Of a DNA stretch of 64,000 nucleotides, positions 6,704 to 14,052 are shown one piece after another. The position numbers were made by a program, and so were the translations under genes. The number at the start of each line of letters is the position of its first letter. Position 1 is the first letter of the stretch. Below the pieces are notes generated by a model. The model was not told the DNA's origin and did not search any database. It worked only from the letters and a program-made list of their open reading frames with translations. Location of the stretch: IMG/VR virus record IMGVR_UViG_3300031997_000620, positions 1 to 64,000 of that record; one strand, given 5' to 3'. This stretch comes from a virus.

Positions 6704-7671
6704 AGTGTGACCTAGTATGTGAAGGTGGGGGCACTAAGATTAGTGGTCTAGTAGGGGGCATTAAAGCCCTTGAAGATCAAGGGTTTGAATTTGTCAATAT
6801 GGCAGGAGCATCGGCTGGGGCAATTGCCATGAGCCTGAAAGCAGCAGGGTACAACTCTACAGAACTAGAAAACTTAATCCTTAACTTAGACTTTAAGGAA
6901 TTCCAAGACGGGAGTAAATTCCTAACTATCTACAATTGGTTTGTCAATCAAGGCATCTATAAGGGAGATGCCTTCTATCAATTCATGAAAGACAGGCTTA
7001 AAGAAAAAAACGTCTCCACCTTTGGGGACTTAATTTGTTATAAGGAAAATGGGTATGCTGAAACGAATTATAAATGGAGATGGAAGCTAAAGGTTATTGC
7101 AACTGATGTATCTAGGAACGAGATGGTAGTCCTACCGGATGATGCAGAAGCGTATGGGCAGAATCCAGATGAAGTTGAAGTGGCCCAAGCTATTCGTATG
7201 AGTATGAGTATTCCTTATTTCTTCCGGCCAGTAAGAAAGTGGGATGCGTGGTTTATTGATGGTGGAGCAACTTCTAATTTTCCTATCTGGTTGTTCGATG
7301 CTAATACAGTAGAAGAAATAACTCACCCTACCTTCGGGCTCTTGCTAGATGGTGGGGAGTTTGAAAGACATAATGAGATTACGGGGTGGTGGACATACCT
7401 AAAAGCTATTCTGAATACAATGCTAGAAGCACATGACAGAAAGTTTATCCATCCAGAAGACTTTGACAATAGAATTATTAAGATCCCTACTGGAGATGTA
7501 GGGTCAACTGATTTTAATTTGCCGAGAGCAAAGAAAGAATGGCTGGTGCATTCAGGATATATTGCAGGAAAAGAATTTCTAAGTGATTGGACATGGGAGG
7601 ATTATCTCGAATGGACAAAGAAAAAGATGGAGGAGAGGAGAGGCTCTCCGTCTATGAGTTTCAATCGCTAA
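6700..7671 (+). CDS. Patatin-like phospholipase
   Basis: 323 residues with all three patatin marks: the oxyanion-hole glycine run EGGGTKISG (8-16), the nucleophile elbow GASAG with Ser38, and the catalytic Asp in DGG near residue 188. Family members are lipid acyl hydrolases acting on membrane phospholipids. In a phage it could damage or remodel the host membrane, aid lysis, or be a captured gene; none of these can be chosen from sequence. It has no signal peptide, so action from the cytoplasm is likely. Its ATG overlaps the stop of the endonuclease gene. Confidence 0.88.
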   Translation: MKCDLVCEGGGTKISGLVGGIKALEDQGFEFVNMAGASAGAIAMSLKAAGYNSTELENLILNLDFKEFQDGSKFLTIYNWFVNQGIYKGDAFYQFMKDRLKEKNVSTFGDLICYKENGYAETNYKWRWKLKVIATDVSRNEMVVLPDDAEAYGQNPDEVEVAQAIRMSMSIPYFFRPVRKWDAWFIDGGATSNFPIWLFDANTVEEITHPTFGLLLDGGEFERHNEITGWWTYLKAILNTMLEAHDRKFIHPEDFDNRIIKIPTGDVGSTDFNLPRAKKEWLVHSGYIAGKEFLSDWTWEDYLEWTKKKMEERRGSPSMSFNR

Positions 7672-8021
7672 GCCCTGAGAATGGATTCTTTTTTGTTAGC
7701 GAGCTATCGCGAAGGAGACTAAAAAATACTCTTAGACCCGAGCAAATCTTTAAGATTCACGAAGCAAAGTTCTTGATCTGGGAAAGATTTGGAATGGTAA
7801 ATGTTTTTCTTGGACAAGCATTCGCATACGAAGACATTGCTTTGATTGCACATTCCGTTGCTCCTGGCAAAGATGATTACTCTTTCGACATTCCTAGTTT
7901 TCTTTACATGACGTTTGAAAGTGGGAAAGAAACAATGTTTGCCAACAGATGGGGGAAAGATTATGGACATACTGATCCCGAAGGGTTATACGGTAGTGAT
8001 TTGCAAGAACGAAAGACATAG
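7611..8021 (+). CDS. Hypothetical protein, 136 aa
   Basis: I do not recognise it. It is a mixed alpha/beta protein with an aromatic middle (WERFGMVNVFLGQAFAYED). I took ATG 7611, which follows GGAGG (7596-7600), giving an unusually long 61-base overlap with the lipase gene; ATG 7629 would shorten it. The overlap suggests that the lipase end or this start was altered recently, or that the two are translationally coupled. Confidence 0.6.
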   Translation: MDKEKDGGEERLSVYEFQSLSPENGFFFVSELSRRRLKNTLRPEQIFKIHEAKFLIWERFGMVNVFLGQAFAYEDIALIAHSVAPGKDDYSFDIPSFLYMTFESGKETMFANRWGKDYGHTDPEGLYGSDLQERKT

Positions 8022-8205
8022 GAGTGTAGTGGGGGGAGAAGTAACCATAACGGCGCTACGAAACCCTGAGACTAAGAAGATTGTCATGGTCATCGAAGAC
8101 CATGTAGAAGATACTAAGAAAATAGCTGGCCCTCTGAGCATCCGAGAGCTGGATGTGATGAAGGACATTATCAACGATATTCTATGGAAGGGGCAGGTAA
8201 AGTGA
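7963..8205 (+). CDS. Hypothetical protein, 80 aa
   Basis: I do not recognise it. The start at ATG 7963 follows a GGGGGA run (7951-7956) and lies inside the previous gene (59-base overlap). Strands around VTITALRNPETKKIVMVIED are followed by a C-terminal helix (SIRELDVMKDIINDILW). Confidence 0.6.
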   Translation: MDILIPKGYTVVICKNERHRSVVGGEVTITALRNPETKKIVMVIEDHVEDTKKIAGPLSIRELDVMKDIINDILWKGQVK

Positions 8206-8693
8206 GCAAGCCTACATTCGTAATGAAATACAAAGGTTGGAACATTCTCCAAAATGATATACGCTATAATGTTGTACGGAGAAGTAGTGAAGGACAAATT
8301 TGTGGCGTAAAGTATGGGTTTCTTAGTATACCTGCTGCTAAGAGATGGATTGGTAGAAACGTCGCTCTGGCTAGTGGTAAAGGAAAACGACAGCCGAAGC
8401 CGAAAACTCCGACAACAAAGGGCATTCGAATTAAACATACTTGCACTAAACCTGACAGCAAGACTTTTGCGAGGTTTCGTTTTAGTAAGGTTCGAGACTC
8501 GATCACTTACATTAACCGAACCTATGACAACTACGCAAAGAATGCGATTAATGACATTATCCTAGATTGTTCAGACAAAGCTGAAGACTGGTTTGATGGA
8601 CTACCGGAGACATATACATGTAAGTCATGCAAATTCTCTGTTACAAAAGCTGAGATCATGAATACATACTTATTCAAAAAGATGGGGGGATAA
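8202..8693 (+). CDS. CxxC protein, paralogue of the one at 4094
   Basis: 163 residues. The C-terminal half mirrors the protein at 4094, including HTCTKP and YTCKSCKFSVTKAEI. The N-terminal half is extra and basic (GKGKRQPKPKTPTTKG at about 58-73). The GTG 8202 start overlaps the previous stop and follows GGGGCAGG; ATG 8184 and ATG 8223 are alternatives. It is a probable zinc-binding protein of unknown role. Confidence 0.68.
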   Translation: MSKPTFVMKYKGWNILQNDIRYNVVRRSSEGQICGVKYGFLSIPAAKRWIGRNVALASGKGKRQPKPKTPTTKGIRIKHTCTKPDSKTFARFRFSKVRDSITYINRTYDNYAKNAINDIILDCSDKAEDWFDGLPETYTCKSCKFSVTKAEIMNTYLFKKMGG

Positions 8694-8882
8694 ATGAGCA
8701 AAATAATTATTAGTCTAATACTTATAGTAGGGGCCTCATGCACAACTCCATCACAACAAATTGTTCCTAGAGCAACTTGTACGTCACAACCTTTTTTGCG
8801 TCGTGGAGAAGTACATGGGTGTACAGGATGGACTAAATCTATAGATGGAACAGAAGAATGGGGTAGAGGAGAAATCAAATGA
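8694..8882 (+). CDS. Small exported, possibly lipid-anchored protein
   Basis: 62 residues. A hydrophobic leader (IIISLILIVGAS) ends at Cys16 in the context VGASC, close to but not a perfect lipobox (Gly rather than Leu/Ala at -3). The mature part has two more cysteines. It could be a small outer-membrane lipoprotein or a periplasmic peptide. No companion inner-membrane spanin is visible next to it. Confidence 0.6.
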   Translation: MSKIIISLILIVGASCTTPSQQIVPRATCTSQPFLRRGEVHGCTGWTKSIDGTEEWGRGEIK

Positions 8883-9112
8883 AGATAGCATTCCCTTGTA
8901 GAGTTTGTGGATTAGGAAAGTTTGAGGCAGACTGGATTGACTCTGGCACGGTTATCATTTGTGATGTGTGCCAGACAGAAACAGTCATCGACCTATGGGC
9001 ACCTGATGAAAGAGACGTGTTCTTTAGGAAGGCTGCGAGAGGGGGTTTTGTAGAGAACGGAAGAGAAATCCTACACACTTGCCCGGAGTGCAATAATAGT
9101 TTCCATGCCTAA
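8879..9112 (+). CDS. Small zinc-ribbon protein
   Basis: 77 residues with CRVC, CDVC and CPEC pairs, so up to six zinc ligands. The terminal HTCPECNNSFHA matches the end of the protein at 5576. It overlaps both neighbours. It is probably a zinc ribbon; the target is unknown. Confidence 0.72.
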   Translation: MKIAFPCRVCGLGKFEADWIDSGTVIICDVCQTETVIDLWAPDERDVFFRKAARGGFVENGREILHTCPECNNSFHA

Positions 9113-9740
9113 AGCTGGCCTCGTAAAGTTCAGGAAGCCTCTCATTGAGATCAATGAAGAGATCCGCAGATTCGAGAAGAAGAGACATTGGAGAGCATTA
9201 AAGCTACCTAGGTTTATTCTAGATGACCTGTTCAATGTTTACACTGAGTACAAAGGAGCTTGTGCTTTTTGTGGCATCCTAACTACGGCAAAGTTTAACT
9301 ACAGGTATACCGGAGCACACTTCAGGTTCGAAATGCCTTTGACAAAAGGCGGAGCCATAAACACTGACAACCTCGTACTGGTGTGTGCTACTCACCATAA
9401 GGAATACGGGCCGCACAAGCGAGCGAGGGAAAGAATCCCCGATGTAGACTCTTTCGCTGACTTAACGGAGGCTTTGATTCGGGCGGTGAAGAACGAGGAT
9501 GGGTGGGAAAAGCTCAGACGAATCAAGCATGAAATGAATACAATTCTTGAGGAGATTGCTATCCACAGCCGCTACATGGTTTTCAATGAAGATAGACCAA
9601 CTAAGATTCGCACGCCAAAGAGAGATAATTCAGTAGCGGACGCAATCGAGAAGCTCGCTGCGGGTGAGGACACCAAACAGGACATTGTTGACGGACTTAA
9701 AACGATTCATGTAACTCAAAAGTACGAGGTACAAAAATGA
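9105..9740 (+). CDS. HNH endonuclease
   Basis: 211 residues. CAFC at about 53-56 begins a metal-bound HNH fold that continues through FRFEMPLTKGGAINTDNLVL to CATHH near residue 103. This is the CxxC...CxxH variety of HNH nucleases. The C-terminal hundred residues are helical and may recognise DNA. It could be a homing nuclease or a packaging/recombination nuclease. Its place among small accessory genes favours the former. Confidence 0.78.
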   Translation: MPKAGLVKFRKPLIEINEEIRRFEKKRHWRALKLPRFILDDLFNVYTEYKGACAFCGILTTAKFNYRYTGAHFRFEMPLTKGGAINTDNLVLVCATHHKEYGPHKRARERIPDVDSFADLTEALIRAVKNEDGWEKLRRIKHEMNTILEEIAIHSRYMVFNEDRPTKIRTPKRDNSVADAIEKLAAGEDTKQDIVDGLKTIHVTQKYEVQK

Positions 9741-9970
9741 AACCCATATTCCTTGATATAGTTATAGGCGATTGGATTATTAGTCCCCCATTTGTAGTCT
9801 TAGAAGAAGGGAATAGAATTTTTCATAACTGCTCACCAATGATGACAGGGTATAAAGGAAATAGGGCTTACCTTCCTGGAGGGGACAGGGCATATCGTTC
9901 TGACGGTAAGTGTTGTGCATGTAAGACTGAAGTGCCGGCACTGGTTCAACTAGCTGCGAAGCTTACATGA
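9737..9970 (+). CDS. Small CxxC protein, member of a repeated family
   Basis: 77 residues. It has HNC in the middle and KCCACKTEVPALVQLAAKLT at the end, nearly the same C-terminus as the next gene and the protein at 1395. The start is ATG 9737, overlapping the previous TGA. It is probably a minimal zinc-binding fold with a short C-terminal helix. The function is unknown. Confidence 0.7.
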   Translation: MKPIFLDIVIGDWIISPPFVVLEEGNRIFHNCSPMMTGYKGNRAYLPGGDRAYRSDGKCCACKTEVPALVQLAAKLT

Positions 9971-9979
9971 GGTACAGAA

Positions 9980-10228
9980 ATGATGGTGGACGATGACGAA
10001 TTCAACCGACTAATAGGTGAATCCATAAGGGGATCAAGGATAGGAACTTTGAAGATCGACGAAGAATGGAGCACCTATAATGGAAACGTCTATCATAGAT
10101 GCCAAGCGAATACACCGTATGGCGAGAAAAGGAAATATACATATGGAGTTAGAAACAATAAGTGCTGCAATCGTGGTTGTAATAAAGAGGTTCCTGCAAT
10201 GATTCAACTAGCTGCGGAGATTTTGTGA
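9980..10228 (+). CDS. Small CxxC protein, tandem copy of its neighbour
   Basis: 82 residues. YHRC in the middle and CCNRGCNKEVPAMIQLAAEIL at the end make it a tandem paralogue of the gene at 9737, with one extra residue between the CxxC cysteines. The two differ widely outside these motifs, so the duplication is old or selection acts mainly on the motif. Confidence 0.7.
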   Translation: MMVDDDEFNRLIGESIRGSRIGTLKIDEEWSTYNGNVYHRCQANTPYGEKRKYTYGVRNNKCCNRGCNKEVPAMIQLAAEIL

Positions 10229-11661
10229 AAATAGCCTTTGATAATATCTCTGCTGCCTTCGCTCCTGACAATGCACAGGATGCTAAGGCTTTAGAGAAGC
10301 TTAAGAAAGAGTTCGACATCTTCCTAGAGACAGCTATTCATATGCCCCAGTATAAGTTATTCAAGCGAACGGGAGGAAAGGCAGGATGGAATGGCAGGGT
10401 AACTATGATGCAGCACGGCAAGATCCCAACGGGACTGGTTCCTTACGCATGTGAAAGGCTGAAGTTACTTAACTGTCAAACTGAACTGATTGATAAGCGA
10501 AACCTTAAGTTCCTAAGCCTGGGTAAGATGCCAGACATGCTAAGAGATTATCAGAAGGAAGCCGTCAAAGCTGCCTTCGGAAACATGCTAGGTACAGTCT
10601 GGTGGCCGAGAGGCGTCATCGAAATCGCCACAGGCGGAGGAAAGACTCTAACCGCTGGTGCGATGATTACTATGGCAGATGTTCCCACAGCCTTCGTTGT
10701 ACACCGTGAGCATCTATTAGATCAAACAATTGCAGAATTCAAGAAGCTAGGCATTGATGCGGGAAGAGTAAGTGCAGGAGTATGTGAGCCTAAGAGGGTT
10801 ACTGTTGCATCGGTTCAGACTCTTCACTCCGCTAAAAAAGCACAAGACTGGGACCGTCTAGGATGGGTCAATGATGTGGAGCAGCTATTCTACGATGAAG
10901 CACATACTTTAGCCAGCAAGATTGACTCTGTAAATACTTTCGCTGGTGTGTGTAATCTATTCAGTAGTGCATATATGCGATGGGCACTTACTGGCACAGC
11001 GTTCCGTAAGGATAAGTTTTCAAACTGGATTTTGGAGGGAGTGGCCGGGCCGGTCATATATGCCATACGAAGCGAGAAATTAATTGAGGAAGGGCACCTA
11101 TCTCCCCCCAACATTAAGATGATCGAGGTGAGAGCAGATTGGCAAACACCCAATAGGTGGCCGACATGCTACGAGCACGGTATCATGCTAAACAAAGAAA
11201 GAAATATGCACATTGTCAACGAGGCAGCAACATTACCTACTCCCTGCATTATCATGGTAGACCAAATAGGGCATGGAGATCTTATCCAAGGATTAATGCT
11301 GAAACATTTGATGCGTGAGGTACCTTTCGTTAGAGGGGACACTTCCAAAGAGGAAAGGCTCCAATGGATTCAAGCATGTAAGGATGGCAAGGTTCCTTTC
11401 ATGATCACTTCAACAATCTTTGACGAAGGGCTGGACATTCCCAACCTAAGAAGCATTATCCTAGCTGGAGGAAAGAAGAGCGAGATCAGATCTATCCAAA
11501 GGTTAGGGAGAGGATTACGACGTGCAGTTGGTAAGGTCGCAGTTGAGGTAGTAGACTTTTATGATTTAAACCCCAAGATATTAGAGAAGCACTCCAAACT
11601 ACGCCTAGCTACATGGACAGACGAAGGCTTCAACGTAAACATTATAAAAGTAGGGGTATAA
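10225..11661 (+). CDS. SF2 DNA helicase (UvsW-like)
   Basis: 478 residues. Motif I is ATGGGKT (about 137-143), motif II DEAH (about 223-226), motif III LTGTAFR, and motif VI QRLGRGLRR (about 425-433). The N-terminal 110 residues precede the RecA-like lobes, as in T4 UvsW, which unwinds branched DNA and drives R-loop/fork remodelling. It begins with GTG overlapping the previous TGA. It heads the replication cluster. Confidence 0.88.
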   Translation: MKIAFDNISAAFAPDNAQDAKALEKLKKEFDIFLETAIHMPQYKLFKRTGGKAGWNGRVTMMQHGKIPTGLVPYACERLKLLNCQTELIDKRNLKFLSLGKMPDMLRDYQKEAVKAAFGNMLGTVWWPRGVIEIATGGGKTLTAGAMITMADVPTAFVVHREHLLDQTIAEFKKLGIDAGRVSAGVCEPKRVTVASVQTLHSAKKAQDWDRLGWVNDVEQLFYDEAHTLASKIDSVNTFAGVCNLFSSAYMRWALTGTAFRKDKFSNWILEGVAGPVIYAIRSEKLIEEGHLSPPNIKMIEVRADWQTPNRWPTCYEHGIMLNKERNMHIVNEAATLPTPCIIMVDQIGHGDLIQGLMLKHLMREVPFVRGDTSKEERLQWIQACKDGKVPFMITSTIFDEGLDIPNLRSIILAGGKKSEIRSIQRLGRGLRRAVGKVAVEVVDFYDLNPKILEKHSKLRLATWTDEGFNVNIIKVGV

Positions 11662-13127
11662 TGGAATCAAAGTTTGACGAAATTGTATTCCTCTACTCTC
11701 TACTATTGAGAGAGGAGGATTGCAAGAAGTTTTGTGCATCGTACCATGAAGACTGGTTCGATCGCGCCGAGTGTGGTTATGTCTTTCAGGAAATGAGGCA
11801 CTTCCTCAAGAAGCACTTACTCCCTCCCAGCGTCAAGATATTGAGGGTGATCTTTAAACAAAAGGACGCAATGATCTATGAGGCCAGAGTCAAGGAAGTC
11901 TTAGACGAGATCGAGAATTATGATAAAAACGTAGACAAGGCCGAGATCGCCTGGACTTTGGACAAGGCACAGGACGTGGCAACGGTAAGGGCTTTTAAAC
12001 AAATGACAGAGGATGTTGGCGTACAACGGGCGATCGAAGAGGCAGACGGGGCAGAGATCCTGAAGCAGATTAACACGCTACAGAGGCGCTTCGAGAGCAC
12101 CACAGACCGCAAAACGATGAACCTCCGAGAAGCAGTAGAGTCTCTTGTGAAGTCTGATGGGTTTACTCCTATGCTTCAGAGAGTGCCTACAGGAATTGAT
12201 ATTATTGATATCTGGTGTGGTGGAGGGTTAAGGCCGAAACAACTAGGGATTATCGTCGGAGTCACAGGCCACGGTAAGAGTGCAACATTGATAAACATTG
12301 CAGATAGAATGAGTCGCAATGAGGATAGAAAGGTTTGGCTAGTAACAAATGAGTTAAGCTTGTACGAAACGACAGAGCGAATGCTGTCTAGGTTAAGTGG
12401 AGTTGGCCTGACTGATATTATTGATGCCCCGGCTATGGGCCTGGGCAAATTGAGTCGCCAGTGGAAGATGAATCGGCTCGATAACAAGTTCTTCATCACT
12501 GAATACGTCCGACCGCCCATTTCAGCAGCCGACATCGAAGATGAAATGATTAGGAATCGAAATCTTTATGGCTTCATGCCCGAAGTGATTGTGCTCGACT
12601 TCATGGAACGCATGAAGCCTGACATGAGCAGGGGAAGACCAAAGATTGATAATGAGTGGTCGAACATGCAATTCATTGCCCAAGACCTAGTAAGTTTGGC
12701 GAAGCGTCACAACATTATCATCTGGACTGCGGTACAGACTAATCGTGGAGGAGCGTCAGCAGAAGAGCTTGACCTAACCCACGTTCAATCTTCTATTCGA
12801 CATATTCAGGAAGCTACAGCATGTATCGCCTTGAAGCAAAGGAAGATCGTAGATGGGGATAAGACAGGTAAAGTAGGAATCCAGTTTTTCAATCTCAAGC
12901 AACGACAGAGCAAGCTTAGCTTCGACTCTGTAATCCTTGAGGCAGATTTGAGCAGAATGAACATAACAAATGATGTTGCACAAGTTCTTGCAACAGATCA
13001 GGTGGACAATTCAGGATCGGCAACGCCCTCGGGCACGCCTACAGTCCAGCATGCGGCTACCACATCTTCAGGCATGACAGCGCAGCAGCGTAAAAACAGT
13101 AAGGGGAAGTACCAAGGGAGAAAGTAA
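11661..13127 (+). CDS. DnaB-like replicative helicase
   Basis: 488 residues. An N-terminal helical domain (1-150) precedes a RecA-type ATPase. The ATPase has Walker A GVTGHGKSA (about 200-208), a Walker B-like VIVLDFME, and a sensor segment WTAVQTNRGG typical of DnaB/T4 gp41-family helicases. It would form the hexameric helicase at the fork with the primase encoded at 15.4 kb. The start at ATG 11661 overlaps the UvsW-like stop (TAATG). The last 35 residues are low-complexity Ser/Thr/Gly. Confidence 0.9.
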   Translation: MESKFDEIVFLYSLLLREEDCKKFCASYHEDWFDRAECGYVFQEMRHFLKKHLLPPSVKILRVIFKQKDAMIYEARVKEVLDEIENYDKNVDKAEIAWTLDKAQDVATVRAFKQMTEDVGVQRAIEEADGAEILKQINTLQRRFESTTDRKTMNLREAVESLVKSDGFTPMLQRVPTGIDIIDIWCGGGLRPKQLGIIVGVTGHGKSATLINIADRMSRNEDRKVWLVTNELSLYETTERMLSRLSGVGLTDIIDAPAMGLGKLSRQWKMNRLDNKFFITEYVRPPISAADIEDEMIRNRNLYGFMPEVIVLDFMERMKPDMSRGRPKIDNEWSNMQFIAQDLVSLAKRHNIIIWTAVQTNRGGASAEELDLTHVQSSIRHIQEATACIALKQRKIVDGDKTGKVGIQFFNLKQRQSKLSFDSVILEADLSRMNITNDVAQVLATDQVDNSGSATPSGTPTVQHAATTSSGMTAQQRKNSKGKYQGRK

Positions 13128-13384
13128 TGTCTGAGTTATGGAAGATTGATGTTGGCTACTTCTGTGCTGGCTTACTAAGCGAGGATGGAATTGTCATTAA
13201 GGCTGCCCCTATTCTAAAGTGGACTTTGGGCAAGAATATCGAAGATGTTCAAAAATGGGTTAAGTCCAAGCGGGGACTCATGATTTTGGTTCCACTTGTA
13301 AAAGTTCAAGGAAATGGCGATAATAAGGCATCGCGAAGCAAGGCGGCAGACCAGTCTGACCGACCCCAAAATAGCGACAAATAA
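13127..13384 (+). CDS. Small conserved phage protein
   Basis: 85 residues. The core (FCAGLLSEDGIVIKAAPILKW, then WVKSKRG) resembles a small protein widely found in phages, with the pattern of a beta hairpin, AAPI.W and WV..KGG. Its function is unknown. The polar tail (KASRSKAADQSDRP) is probably disordered. The next gene is 221 bases away, so it may end a transcript. Confidence 0.72.
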   Translation: MSELWKIDVGYFCAGLLSEDGIVIKAAPILKWTLGKNIEDVQKWVKSKRGLMILVPLVKVQGNGDNKASRSKAADQSDRPQNSDK

Positions 13385-13482
13385 GAAAGATAAACTAACA
13401 CAACAAACCACACACTACTAACACAGAAACACAGAAAACAAAAAAATCGATAAAGAAAGAAAACGAAAATTCGAGTTTACGA
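13385..13482 (+). other. A/C-rich, T-poor non-coding leader
   Basis: About 98 bases dominated by A with C and few T on this strand, including runs of A. There is no ORF of note. On the + transcript it should be largely unstructured, and it leads straight into the stem-loop element at 13483. It could be a 5' leader, a loading site for a protein, or an unwinding region; nothing in the sequence decides among these. Confidence 0.6.
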
Positions 13483-13582
13483 GAAGAGTCTGGAGGGGTC
13501 TATGTACTATGTACATTATACTACTGAGCAAGTTTTCTAACAGTGAGTAGAGCCGACTCCTTGGTAGCCCTCCAGACTCTTC
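13483..13582 (+). ncRNA. Predicted cloverleaf RNA element with 15-bp closing stem
   Basis: Arms GAAGAGTCTGGAGGG (13483-13497) and CCCTCCAGACTCTTC (13568-13582) are perfect complements. Inside are a 6-bp hairpin (13502-13507 with 13511-13516, loop TAT), a hairpin around CTACTG (13521-13526) with CAGT/GTAG (13541-13550), and a short hairpin (13552-13556 with 13561-13565). Together they form a four-way junction of about 100 nt. It ends 23 bases before the ATG at 13606. The 5' arm holds a GGAGGG ribosome site for a 12-codon reading frame, so the stem may gate translation. I do not recognise a known RNA family. Confidence 0.6.
13502..13540 (+). CDS. Possible 12-codon leader peptide
   Basis: GGAGG (13492-13496) is 5 bases before an ATG that opens MYYVHYTTEQVF and then TAA. 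The spacing is ideal and the frame is rich in Tyr (three of twelve). The ribosome site lies in the 5' arm of the 15-bp stem, so translation and folding exclude each other. It could be an attenuator-style leader or a chance frame. Confidence 0.35.
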   Translation: MYYVHYTTEQVF

Positions 13583-13605
13583 ACCCTAATCAAAAGGAGA
13601 ACAAT

Positions 13606-13689
13606 ATGGGCTTTTTCATTGGATTTGTAATTGGGTCAATACTTGTTCTATTAGGAATGTTGGTGGGTCTTCATATGGGGAGGGATTAA
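13606..13689 (+). CDS. 27-residue single-pass membrane peptide
   Basis: MGFFIGFVIGSILVLLGMLV followed by GLHMGRD is almost entirely one transmembrane helix with a short charged tail. A strong AAAGGAG ribosome site (13592-13598) sits 8 bases upstream, and the stop is one base before the next ATG. This is a well-supported mini-gene. Its role is unknown, though small hydrophobic phage peptides often act on the membrane or on membrane proteins. Confidence 0.72.
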   Translation: MGFFIGFVIGSILVLLGMLVGLHMGRD

Positions 13690-13690
13690 C

Positions 13691-13894
13691 ATGGCAGCTA
13701 GTATCGTATCAGATCAATCATGCGTTCGGTTTAGAAAGACACAGAATCTCGCAGGAACTCCGTCTGTAGTAATTGACCTTTATGGAGATGCTGTAGCAGT
13801 CATTACTTCAAAGACTGAAGCAGCACGTCTGGTAGAAGCCCTCACACGGGCAGCCTATACCATCCATAAGCTTTGGTCAAAGGATCTAGAGTAA
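13691..13894 (+). CDS. Hypothetical protein, 67 aa
   Basis: Strands (VRFRKTQ, SVVIDLYGDAVAVITS) are followed by a helix (EAARLVEALTRAAYTIHKLW). I do not recognise it. GGGGAGG upstream lies within the end of the membrane peptide gene. It overlaps the next ATG as TAATG. Confidence 0.7.
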   Translation: MAASIVSDQSCVRFRKTQNLAGTPSVVIDLYGDAVAVITSKTEAARLVEALTRAAYTIHKLWSKDLE

Positions 13895-14052
13895 TGGACT
13901 CTAAAACACTCGAACAGCTTGCGGAGATTCAGGATAAGCTTGTTGGGCTAATCGAAAAGCAACTCAAAACTATCAAGGACGAAAAACTTATTGATCTAGA
14001 GGCACAGCGAGTAGACTACCTCGTTGAACAGGGGAGGGATGATGAAGTCTAA
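13894..14052 (+). CDS. 52-residue helical protein
   Basis: The frame from ATG 13894 encodes a charged, almost fully helical peptide (MDSKTLEQLAEIQDKLVGLI...), probably a coiled coil. Its start overlaps the previous stop and its end overlaps the next gene by 11 bases, so it fits the tight gene chain here. The function is unknown. Confidence 0.65.
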   Translation: MDSKTLEQLAEIQDKLVGLIEKQLKTIKDEKLIDLEAQRVDYLVEQGRDDEV

